Positions 1 to 5,739 of a stretch of 11,493 nt of DNA are shown here, one piece after another (position 1 is the stretch's first letter; every line of letters starts with the position of its first letter). The DNA lies in contig CALBHK010000216.1 of assembly GCA_937894565.1 (NCBI GenBank), positions 1-11,493 of the forward strand, read 5' to 3'. Origin of the DNA: an uncultured Chlamydiae bacterium. GTDB lineage: Bacteria > Chlamydiota > Chlamydiia > Chlamydiales > CALBHK01. The notes under the pieces are model-generated. The model had not been told where the DNA came from. It was given only the letters and a program-made list of their open reading frames with translations, and did no database searches. A program made the translations under genes and the position numbers.

Positions 1-71
1 ACTCAAAATTTTCCAATAAATCTACTCAAAAAATATCAATTTTTTCAAGCAAAGCTAATTACGCAAGAGGT

Positions 72-1763
72 CTATTGGTTTAATGTCTGCAACAAAGAAA
101 CTGCTGCTATGACTTTGATATTCATAGAACCTCTGCTCATCTGCTCTACAAAAAAGGCAATTAAAGTCTCATCCCCTATCTCCCCCATCCCCTGCAGCAA
201 GCGCTCTTTCATGCTCCTTGAGCATAAATAATATAGTCTCTGCAATTCTTTAATTGCTTCCGCATCATTATCCCATAGAGCGAGCAGAAGGCAAGCGTAA
301 GAGCGCACTTGTTTATCTTCCGTTTGCATTAAACCACGCACGATATGCACAGCCTCTTCATCCCCTTCAGTTAAGAGCAAGCTCATCACAAAGGGCATCA
401 CATCTGTAACAGAATATTTTAGAAAATTTTTCAACGCCTGCGCGCTGCCGGGATAGGCCAGACATAAGACCATTTTCAACATTTCCAATCTCACCGTCTG
501 GTCCATCGCTTTTGGAAAATGGGGCAGCTCGCGCACATGAAAAGCAGTAGAGGGCGCCACACGCCTCCAAATCCCCTCTTCTTGCCACATCCATTTTTGA
601 GAAGAGTTCAATTGAGCACAGATCGTTTTGCAAGCCAAAGAAATAGCATGTCGATAACGCACTAGACCTATAGCTAGATTGAGTTTTACAAGGCCATCAG
701 AGCTAGAGAGTAGATGCTTTTCCATCTCTTGCACATGGCCGCTGGCGGCCAAACTGCTTGCAGCTAACAAACGTATTTCCTGCTCTTCATCTGCTAACCA
801 TCTATCAAACATCCCCTTATGTCCTTTTAAAGCAAAATACCAGCTTGCAGCCAATGCGACATGAGGGTGGGGATCTTTAAGTAAATGCAAAACCGCATTG
901 TCTTCCTGTCTTTCTAAAACGCCCAACGCCTGTATCACAGCAATGCGTACATCATGCGAGGGGTCTTCTAAAAGAGGAAGAAGCAAGTCCAAATCGCGTT
1001 TTAACCCTAAAAGCATGACAGCACGAGAGGCAAGCAACCGCAATCCCATGCGCTCGCTTTTAACAAGGGAGGCAATTTCTTCTCTTGGAACTGTATCTAA
1101 CAATAATACAAGCGCTTCAATAGCAGCGGCTTTTAATTCGGGAGGCGAATCATCAGAACTAATGAGCCATTTAAGCTGCTCTTTTCCCTCCTCTATCTGC
1201 ATACGCCCTAAAGAACGCACAGCCTCCATTCTCACATTCAACTGAGGTTCACTAAACACCAACTCTAAAATATTTTTTTTAAGGGAGGGATCAAAAAGAG
1301 TGCTAGATAGCCTTACAGCGTGTAACCGCACCCAAGCATTACGATCTTTTAAAGCATTTTCTAAAAGACGCACTCCTTTAGCGGACTGACTTTTAGCTCC
1401 AGCGCTAAGCGCAGAAGCCCGAATAGAGGGTTTAAGTGCTTCCCCTCCATTTTCTATGATGCCCCAGGCTAGAATCTCTAAGAGATCTGATGAGCTAAGA
1501 ATTTCTGGATGATCTTTTTGAAAAGAGGTCCAAAGTTTCATCATCTCCTCTATCTTTCCCCTTTTAGCTAATGTTTGGAGATAGAGCTTAAAGAATAATG
1601 AGGAATCGCTCTCGTTTTCAAAAGCAAACCTAGCCACTTCTTCTGCCTGAGCAAAATCTTTAATAGTTAAATGGTCTTGAATGATCTGCTCCTGATTTGC
1701 AAAGCAGCTAAAAGGGAGAAAAAAGAGCAGGGATAAACGCAAAGAAAACATAGTTTTACGCAT
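72..1763 (-). CDS. Exported HEAT-repeat (PBS-lyase-like) protein
   Basis: The gene encodes 563 residues. The N-terminus is a typical Sec signal: basic MRK, a hydrophobic stretch at about residues 5-18, then S-C-F-A, with likely cleavage after Ala22. C20 is not in a canonical lipobox (P-F-S-C), so a lipoprotein is unlikely. From about residue 120 the protein is a series of short helical repeats with the HEAT/PBS-lyase signature, for example VRLHAVRLSS, VRMEAVRSLGRM, LRLLASRAVMLLG, VRIAVIQALGVL, IRLLAASSLAASG, and VRSYACLLLALW near the C-terminus. Such repeats make a curved solenoid for protein binding. No catalytic motif is visible, so a periplasmic or outer-membrane scaffold role is inference. 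The start ATG at 1761-1763 has no Shine-Dalgarno and lies directly against the 1763-2020 inverted repeat. An in-frame ATG four codons in (1749-1751) is an alternative that still leaves a signal peptide. The residues before 120 look helical and TPR-like. Confidence 0.85.
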   Translation of the reverse strand: MRKTMFSLRLSLLFFLPFSCFANQEQIIQDHLTIKDFAQAEEVARFAFENESDSSLFFKLYLQTLAKRGKIEEMMKLWTSFQKDHPEILSSSDLLEILAWGIIENGGEALKPSIRASALSAGAKSQSAKGVRLLENALKDRNAWVRLHAVRLSSTLFDPSLKKNILELVFSEPQLNVRMEAVRSLGRMQIEEGKEQLKWLISSDDSPPELKAAAIEALVLLLDTVPREEIASLVKSERMGLRLLASRAVMLLGLKRDLDLLLPLLEDPSHDVRIAVIQALGVLERQEDNAVLHLLKDPHPHVALAASWYFALKGHKGMFDRWLADEEQEIRLLAASSLAASGHVQEMEKHLLSSSDGLVKLNLAIGLVRYRHAISLACKTICAQLNSSQKWMWQEEGIWRRVAPSTAFHVRELPHFPKAMDQTVRLEMLKMVLCLAYPGSAQALKNFLKYSVTDVMPFVMSLLLTEGDEEAVHIVRGLMQTEDKQVRSYACLLLALWDNDAEAIKELQRLYYLCSRSMKERLLQGMGEIGDETLIAFFVEQMSRGSMNIKVIAAVSLLQTLNQ

Positions 1764-2020
1764 AAGTTTTTTCTTTTTCAGGGCAACGCCCTGGTTTATA
1801 AAAGCCTAGGGCAACGCCCTAGGTGGATGTTAAAAAACTTCTCAGGCTGAAGGCCTGAGTCTTGGCAAACACCAGCAAGGATGCAAATCACTATAGTCGA
1901 TATTATTCAATATTTACTATAACTCAGGCCTTCAGCCTGAAAAACATGCTCCACATCTACCTAGGGCGCTGCCCTAGGCTTTTATAAATCAGGGCGTTGC
2001 CCTGAAAAACAAAAAACTTA
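1763..2020. repeat. Nested palindromic element (MITE- or BIME-like), about 258 bp
   Basis: The outer arms, 1763-1860 and 1922-2020, are reverse complements apart from four single mismatches and one diverged stretch of about 12 nt. Each arm holds three small palindromes. The left arm has CAGGGCAACGCCCTG (1779-1793), CCTAGGGCAACGCCCTAGG (1805-1823) and CTCAGGCTGAAGGCCTGAG (1841-1859). The right arm has the same three in mirror order at 1923-1940, 1960-1978 and 1990-2004. The first two share a 13-nt core, AGGGCAACGCCCT. The roughly 60-nt centre contains its own AT-rich hairpin at 1893-1920. The DNA or RNA could therefore fold either as one long hairpin or as a string of about seven small ones. 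The compact GGGC-loop-GCCC palindromes recall REP/BIME sequences moved by RAYT transposases, but that link is inference. There is no reading frame inside and no clear target-site duplication. Confidence 0.85.
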
Positions 2021-2064
2021 CTAAGCAACACCCTCTTTTGCTCCTCTGCGTTGAATTAACGTCC

Positions 2065-2667
2065 TTACTTGCAGCAGCTTCCACCTGAACAGCAAGAAGA
2101 GCTATCTGATTGTCCTACGCTCAACATCCCCAAAACAGAATCAGTACAAGGGTTCTCAATATCTTGCAGCCAATCGAAAATCAACATTTCTGAACTGAGG
2201 ATCTGCGCTCCTAAATCACGTAAAGCAGCCAAAGCGGTTGAGTAATCATAAATCGAAGAAGAGGCTGTCGCATCATTAACAAGAATGACCTTCTTTCCTT
2301 TTTGAATTAAATCACGGGCCGTTTGATAAAGGGAAATGTGCGTTTCAAAACCCACAAGAATCCATTCCTGAGCATTCGATTCCTCTATTGCTTTACTGAT
2401 CTCTGCATTTTTAAGAGCAGAAAAAGAGCTTCTTGAATAAATATCATAAGGAAAATCTTCTCTCCATTCTGGCATTGTAGGGCCCATAAGATCTGGAGCT
2501 TGCTCGGTTCCAATAATTGGAATATTGAGCTCTTGGGCTGCAAAAAGAAGCTTTTGAGCTGCTTGCAAAACTTCTTGCGCGTGTTCAATCCCTTCTAATA
2601 ATCCCTCTTGAAAATCAATTGCCAAGATTGCTTTTTGAATTGCTTTTGGCTCTATTTTTTTATTCAT
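2065..2667 (-). CDS. Isochorismatase-like (cysteine hydrolase fold) protein lacking the catalytic Cys, with Cys-rich tail
   Basis: The 200-residue protein follows the isochorismatase/nicotinamidase superfamily, closest in style to the ISOC1/YcaC-type branch. ILAIDFQEG carries the conserved first Asp (D18). IPIIGTEQ and the SRSSFSAL segment follow. Then comes GFETHISLYQTARDL, which aligns with the family's G-x-E-x-H-V-C-x-L-Q-T-A-x-D-L, and finally VILVNDATASSS. The nucleophilic Cys position is Ser112 (codon TCC at 2332-2334), and the usual catalytic Lys aligns with Arg79. Only D18 of the D-K-C triad is intact, so normal Cys-thiol hydrolysis is unlikely. The C-terminus ends SCCSGGSCCK, with four cysteines at 192, 193, 198 and 199, which resembles a metal- or thiol-binding tail. 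The ATG at 2665-2667 has AGGA (2674-2677) 6 nt upstream, which supports this start. The substrate is unknown. The gene lies between two palindromic elements. Confidence 0.85.
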   Translation of the reverse strand: MNKKIEPKAIQKAILAIDFQEGLLEGIEHAQEVLQAAQKLLFAAQELNIPIIGTEQAPDLMGPTMPEWREDFPYDIYSRSSFSALKNAEISKAIEESNAQEWILVGFETHISLYQTARDLIQKGKKVILVNDATASSSIYDYSTALAALRDLGAQILSSEMLIFDWLQDIENPCTDSVLGMLSVGQSDSSSCCSGGSCCK

Positions 2668-2673
2668 TCATCA

Positions 2674-2677
2674 TCCT
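2674..2677 (-). promoter_or_regulatory. Ribosome binding site of the isochorismatase-like gene
   Basis: AGGA on the minus strand sits 6 nt before the ATG at 2665-2667. Two further ATG triplets fall in the gap but are out of frame, so the spacing fixes the start. Confidence 0.6.
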
Positions 2678-2716
2678 GTGTGTTAATTTTTCTTAAACTT
2701 GTTTCTTAAGCTATAA

Positions 2717-2738
2717 AACCTAAGCCATGGAACCTAAG
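2717..2738. repeat. Direct repeat AACCTAAG, two copies
   Basis: The octamer AACCTAAG occurs at 2717-2724 and 2731-2738, a 14-bp period, upstream of the isochorismatase-like gene. The second copy runs into the left end of the 2737-2899 palindrome. It could be a small operator, or debris from insertion of that element. No clear -10/-35 pair was recognised around it. Confidence 0.4.
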
Positions 2739-2899
2739 GAAATGTGTATGAATAAATTAAACGTTTGGGCATCGCCAAAGCCACGGGGTTGAATCGATCG
2801 GAAACGACCCTGTATTATTAATACAGGGTCGTTTCCGATCGTTCAACCGCGAGAGCTTTCGCGATGCCCAAACGTTTAATTTATTCATACACACTTCCT
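2737..2899. repeat. Near-perfect 163-bp palindrome, MITE-like, overlapping the HIT gene 3' end
   Basis: The arms are 81 bp each (2737-2817 and 2819-2899) around a single central base at 2818. Two blocks are perfectly complementary: 33 bp starting at 2743 and 23 bp at 2795-2817. Between them is a short stretch with a few mismatches and one compensating insertion/deletion. The transcript would make a hairpin of about 80 bp with a minimal loop, a plausible RNase III substrate. No U-run follows either arm, so this is not a classical intrinsic terminator. The right arm contains the last codons and stop of the HIT gene (2881-2898). Neither arm resembles the element at 1763-2020 beyond a short GGGCA-CGC similarity. 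It carries no reading frame of its own, so any mobility would depend on enzymes encoded elsewhere. Confidence 0.9.
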
Positions 2900-3219
2900 A
2901 ATGTTTTTCCGCCAATAAGATGGAAATGCAAATGAAAGATCGTTTGTCCTGCTTGCCTCCCATTATTCACCAAAAGGCGGTATCCTTCTTCTATGCCGTG
3001 CTCTACAGCTAATTTTTGGGCTACGGTCACCATCTCAGTTAAAAGCCCCATATCGTGAGCTTGCAGAGCCTGAAGGTTGGGAATCTCTTTTTTAGGCATG
3101 ATCAAAAAATGCACCGGAGCTGCTGGATGAATATCTTTAATTGCTAAAATGCGTTCATTTTCAAACACTTTTTCAGCCGGAAGCAATCCATCAATAATTT
3201 GTTTAAACAAAGTGCTCAT
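2881..3219 (-). CDS. HIT-family (HinT-like) nucleotide hydrolase/transferase
   Basis: The 112-residue protein has the fold and motif of the histidine-triad family. ALKDIHP-like and VHFLIMPKKEI strands sit at about residues 25-46, RLLVNNG at 81-87, and the triad HLHFHLIGG has His96, His98 and His100. The middle His is the expected nucleotidyl-accepting nucleophile. Family members hydrolyse nucleoside phosphoramidates or aminoacyl-AMP in the cytoplasm. HinT proteins usually end with a Trp-Pro-Pro type tail after GG(R/K)xxG. Here the sequence after GGKTLG is only SVYE, and codons for G-S-V-Y-E-stop lie inside the palindromic element at 2737-2899, which suggests the native C-terminus was replaced. 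The ATG at 3217-3219 has AAGGA 6 nt upstream. The gene starts 13 nt after the MYG1-family stop, so the two are probably co-transcribed. Confidence 0.93.
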   Translation of the reverse strand: MSTLFKQIIDGLLPAEKVFENERILAIKDIHPAAPVHFLIMPKKEIPNLQALQAHDMGLLTEMVTVAQKLAVEHGIEEGYRLLVNNGRQAGQTIFHLHFHLIGGKTLGSVYE

Positions 3220-3225
3220 CTGCTT

Positions 3226-3230
3226 TCCTT
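3226..3230 (-). promoter_or_regulatory. Ribosome binding site of the HIT gene
   Basis: AAGGA on the minus strand lies in the 13-nt gap after the MYG1-family stop codon, about 6 nt before the HIT ATG. This fits internal translation initiation in a two-gene message. Confidence 0.65.
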
Positions 3231-3232
3231 CT

Positions 3233-4111
3233 TTAAAACCTTTCTTTTTTTAAAACATAAGCCAACGCCTTCAAAGCATCTGCTTTACTTTTCCAAACAG
3301 AGGTAAATCTCCCCTTATGGCAAAAAACAGCGCCCGCAATTCCACTCACCTGCCTAAGTTCTTCTTCTAATAATCCCGCCCATTCTTGTGGCAGGGGCAC
3401 TCTAACTCCCATTCTTTGCTGATAGGTCGGAGGAATAGCACGCAATTTCCATTGATCTCCCGCAGGCATTACAATAAAGCTTGCTGGATGATCTTCTCCA
3501 CCCATCTCAAAAAAAAGGTCCAGCCAAGGAATTGCTTTTTCAAAAAAAAGATAGTGCACGCCTTTGTCCATCGCCTCTTTTACCATCTCTTTACAGCTTA
3601 AAACATAGCGATAGCGACCCCAAAATCTTTGCAGATGAGATAAAACAAAGTCAAGCGCCAATCCAAAAGCAGAGTCCTGCTCTTTTGGAGTGGCGTCATA
3701 ATGAATAGGGGTAAAATTGGCAATGACCTGCGAAAAAGTACACACACCATCTATAAGGGGATCAATCCCATTATCATGGGCATCTACGCCCATAATTAAA
3801 GCATGGTTGAAAGCATCATAGACGGCTTCATCTATTTTGCCACTCTCTAATAAATAACGTAAAACCATACCCGCACTGCTTAAAGATCCGAAATAATCTG
3901 CCTGATGATGGTCAAATCGCTTAGAAGAGGGGTCGTAACGTCCCCCTACATCGCAGACAAATTCACAACAATTTAATAAATCTTGATTCCGCGTTCTGAT
4001 GATATGCGCACGATCAATTAAATCAAAAAGAAGAAGAAGAGCACAAGCGCTCACTTCGTCAGCATGAAAAGTGCCATTATGCGTACCCAAACTGCGCGGC
4101 TTTTTTTCCAT
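3233..4111 (-). CDS. MYG1-family (UPF0160) metal-dependent hydrolase/exonuclease
   Basis: The protein is 292 residues when started at the ATG at 4109-4111. A TTG two codons upstream is in frame, but AAGG lies directly against that TTG and 6 nt before the ATG, so the ATG is preferred. The family's DHH-like metal motifs are present in order: GTHNGTFHADE (His11, His16, Asp18), CDVGGRYDP (Asp54), FDHHQ (Asp67-His68-His69) and GVDAHDNG (Asp110, His112, Asp113). The conserved C-terminal parts FIVMPAGD and FCHKGRF follow. Eukaryotic MYG1 acts as a 3'-5' RNA exonuclease. The bacterial role is poorly defined, so RNA or nucleotide turnover is inference. I recall the same MYG1-HIT neighbour pair in Chlamydia. 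Length is close to the usual bacterial size. Confidence 0.92.
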   Translation of the reverse strand: MEKKPRSLGTHNGTFHADEVSACALLLLFDLIDRAHIIRTRNQDLLNCCEFVCDVGGRYDPSSKRFDHHQADYFGSLSSAGMVLRYLLESGKIDEAVYDAFNHALIMGVDAHDNGIDPLIDGVCTFSQVIANFTPIHYDATPKEQDSAFGLALDFVLSHLQRFWGRYRYVLSCKEMVKEAMDKGVHYLFFEKAIPWLDLFFEMGGEDHPASFIVMPAGDQWKLRAIPPTYQQRMGVRVPLPQEWAGLLEEELRQVSGIAGAVFCHKGRFTSVWKSKADALKALAYVLKKERF

Positions 4112-4180
4112 TGTCAACCTTCATTGAATGGATAAATATGACATATTATTCATTTATAGAAAAGAGAGCTTTTCAAAAAA

Positions 4181-4219
4181 ATGCAAGTGAGTTAACTCAC
4201 CTTATGCAAAAGGTGAGTT
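4181..4219. promoter_or_regulatory. Operator-like palindrome cluster with alternative pairings
   Basis: GTGAGTTAACTCAC at 4187-4200 is a perfect 14-nt palindrome. Its right half, extended to AACTCACCTT (4194-4203), is also perfectly complementary to AAGGTGAGTT (4210-4219) across a 6-nt loop. The hexamer ATGCAA precedes each GTGAGTT (4181-4186 and 4204-4209), giving an imperfect direct repeat with a 23-bp period. The cluster could be a repressor site with three half-sites, or a small hairpin switch. It sits about 75 bp from the MYG1 start and over 300 bp from the CysJ-like start. Confidence 0.5.
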
Positions 4220-4500
4220 ATGAACAACAAAACAAACGTAACGAGGTCAATGAGATACATTACTTTAAGTATTAAGTTTTCTTTCAAAAATCCAGCTAAA
4301 ATTTCACAAATCACTGATATTCAATTACATAAAACCACTTTTCCACATCATTAAATGTTCTTAAGTCGTTCACTGTACGTTACTTTTCACTTTTCAATAC
4401 TTGCATTAACCCATGCCTATCAACACATTTTCCCCATTTTTGATCACTTTCCACAACACAAGAATAGTACATATTGAGTACATTTTTTTTACGCAAGGGG

Positions 4501-4506
4501 TATAAT
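4501..4506 (+). promoter_or_regulatory. Candidate sigma-70-type -10 box for the CysJ-like gene
   Basis: A perfect TATAAT lies 39 bases before the ATG at 4546 and would give a leader of roughly 30 nt. The best -35 match, TTGAGT at 4474-4479, is 21 bp away, longer than the usual 16-18. The spacer contains a run of eight T. A weak or regulated promoter is plausible. Confidence 0.45.
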
Positions 4507-4545
4507 ATTGTGGTGTTTTAAATTTAATTTGTTTATTATCATTCT

Positions 4546-5667
4546 ATGAATCATCCTAATTACTCAAAAGAGACTCCTTTTTTTGCCAAACTCAAAACAA
4601 GAGAACGCCTCTGTCATCCCATTTCAGAAAAATCAACGCAACATATTGTACTGGACCTATCCAATTCCGGCATTGTCTATTCTGTAGGAGATTGTATTGC
4701 CATCTGCCCTTCCAATTCTCACGAATATGTTCAATCTATCATCGAAAGCTTAGGGCATTGTCCCAAAACTCTTGTGAGCGACCGCAAAGGCGAAGGCCCT
4801 TATAGCTTGCAGGAATTTTTAACTAAAGAGGCTAATTTATCCCAGCCCACAAGAGCGCTTGTTGAACTTATTCACTCCATAACCCCCTCCCCGCTTACCG
4901 AAGAGCTTATACAAGAAAAAGAGAAGATGCGTCTTTTTTTATCTGAAAACGATGTTTTAGACATTCTTTTATTATCCCCTACACTGCCTTTGCTTCCCTT
5001 TTGCCATAGCCTCTCCCCTCTCCATCCACGCTATTATTCCATCTCCTCTTCTCACTTACATGTAGGAGATGAGGTGCATCTCACAGTCGCCCCCTTAAAA
5101 TATGAGTTGAAAGAAAAAGTAAAAAGAGGGGTCTGCAGCCGCTATATTTGTGAAATTTTCCCTGAAACACCGATCCCCATTTTTATCCACCCACATCGTG
5201 GCTTCACACTTCCTCAAGATCAATCTCTTCCTATCATCATGATAGGACCTGGCACAGGAATTGCCCCTTTTCGAGCCTTCATGCAAGAACGCTTAAGCAA
5301 GCAATCTACGGGAAAAAACTGGCTTTTTTTTGGTGAATGGAGAAAAGATTATGATTTTTTCTATCGCGATTTTTGGGAAAAACTTGTAAAAGAAGACAAA
5401 TTGCGCTTAACAACTGCCTTTTCCAGAGATACCGAACAAAAAGTCTACGTGCAACATAAAATGCGTGAAGAGAGTTCTGAATTATTTAAGTGGCTGCAAG
5501 AGGGGGCTTATCTATATGTTTGCGGAGATGCACAGAAAATGGCAAAAGATGTAGAGCAAACATTACTTGAAATCATTGAAGAAGAAAGCGGTTGCAGCCC
5601 ACAAGAAGCACTTAATTATATTAAAACTCTTAGAAAAGAAAAACGCTACCTGCGTGACGTTTATTAA
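4546..5667 (+). CDS. cysJ: CysJ-like FAD/NADPH flavoprotein reductase without flavodoxin domain
   Basis: The 373 residues match the FAD- and NADP-binding half of the sulfite reductase flavoprotein/cytochrome P450 reductase family. Visible motifs, in order: RYYSISS (162-168), the R-x-Y-S isoalloxazine/FAD motif; KRGVCSRYI (193-201), the FAD pyrophosphate loop; GPGTGIAPFRAF (234-245), the NADP-binding loop; LFFGEWRKDYDFFY (260-273); FSR (292-294) and KVYVQHK (299-305), the usual 2'-phosphate contacts that favour NADPH; YVCGDAQ (324-330); and a C-terminal RDVY with the aromatic residue that normally stacks on FAD. Full CysJ proteins are about 600 residues with an N-terminal FMN flavodoxin domain. 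That domain is absent, and no sulfite reductase hemoprotein or flavodoxin gene is visible nearby, so the electron acceptor is unknown. The cysJ symbol follows chlamydial annotation habit rather than proven sulfite reduction. No clear Shine-Dalgarno precedes the ATG. Confidence 0.88.
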   Translation: MNHPNYSKETPFFAKLKTRERLCHPISEKSTQHIVLDLSNSGIVYSVGDCIAICPSNSHEYVQSIIESLGHCPKTLVSDRKGEGPYSLQEFLTKEANLSQPTRALVELIHSITPSPLTEELIQEKEKMRLFLSENDVLDILLLSPTLPLLPFCHSLSPLHPRYYSISSSHLHVGDEVHLTVAPLKYELKEKVKRGVCSRYICEIFPETPIPIFIHPHRGFTLPQDQSLPIIMIGPGTGIAPFRAFMQERLSKQSTGKNWLFFGEWRKDYDFFYRDFWEKLVKEDKLRLTTAFSRDTEQKVYVQHKMREESSELFKWLQEGAYLYVCGDAQKMAKDVEQTLLEIIEEESGCSPQEALNYIKTLRKEKRYLRDVY

Positions 5668-5728
5668 ATTCTAAAAAATAGTCTTCTTTTTTTATTCTAC
5701 TTACCCTAGAATAAACGAGATTCTATAC

Positions 5729-5733
5729 GGAGG
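5729..5733 (+). promoter_or_regulatory. Strong ribosome binding site of the S49 peptidase gene
   Basis: GGAGG lies 6 nt before the ATG at 5740, the best Shine-Dalgarno in the window, and it fixes the start. Confidence 0.75.
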
Positions 5734-5739
5734 CCTTTC

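Larger units (their letters stand above)
4112..4545. other. Divergent AT-rich intergenic/promoter region
   Basis: These 434 bases separate the minus-strand MYG1-family gene from the plus-strand CysJ-like gene and hold no convincing reading frame. On the MYG1 side there is an imperfect AT-rich hairpin at 4127-4154 centred on ATATGACATAT, and a possible minus-strand TATAAA box near 4155-4160 with no good -35. A palindrome cluster lies at 4181-4219. From 4220 to about 4470 I see nothing beyond low-complexity AT-rich sequence. A TATAAT box at 4501-4506 faces the CysJ-like gene. Confidence 0.7.

Noticed and set aside
26..50. Hairpin of A-run and T-run after the HEAT gene as a terminator
   Set aside because: The stem is only about seven A-T pairs with mismatches outside and no GC-rich core, too weak to call an intrinsic terminator.
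898..1245. Open frame on the plus strand across the HEAT gene
   Set aside because: Its Ser/Arg/Asn-rich low-complexity translation is typical of an antisense shadow. The minus-strand HEAT protein has a signal peptide and repeats, and explains the region.
1763..2899. CRISPR array suggested by repeated palindromic units
   Set aside because: The units are mirror-ordered, differ in sequence and spacing, and have no regular spacers or cas genes.
2737..2899. Long palindrome as an ordinary intrinsic terminator of the HIT gene
   Set aside because: It is far longer than a terminator stem, includes coding bases and the stop codon, and no U-run follows the stem.
4115..4117. TTG start for the MYG1-family gene
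   Set aside because: The AAGG ribosome site would touch the TTG. The ATG at 4109-4111 has normal spacing and gives the usual family N-terminus.
4339..4455. Possible DnaA boxes: TTTTCCACA at 4339-4347 and CTTTCCACA at 4447-4455
   Set aside because: Each departs from the TTATCCACA consensus, they are over 100 bp apart, and no origin-linked gene or AT unwinding repeat accompanies them. Such matches are expected by chance in AT-rich DNA.
5694..5712. ATTCTA...TAGAAT hairpin between the CysJ-like gene and the S49 peptidase gene
   Set aside because: The stem has six mostly A-T pairs with a 7-nt loop and no following U-run. It could equally contain a -10-like TAGAAT, but no -35 supports that.
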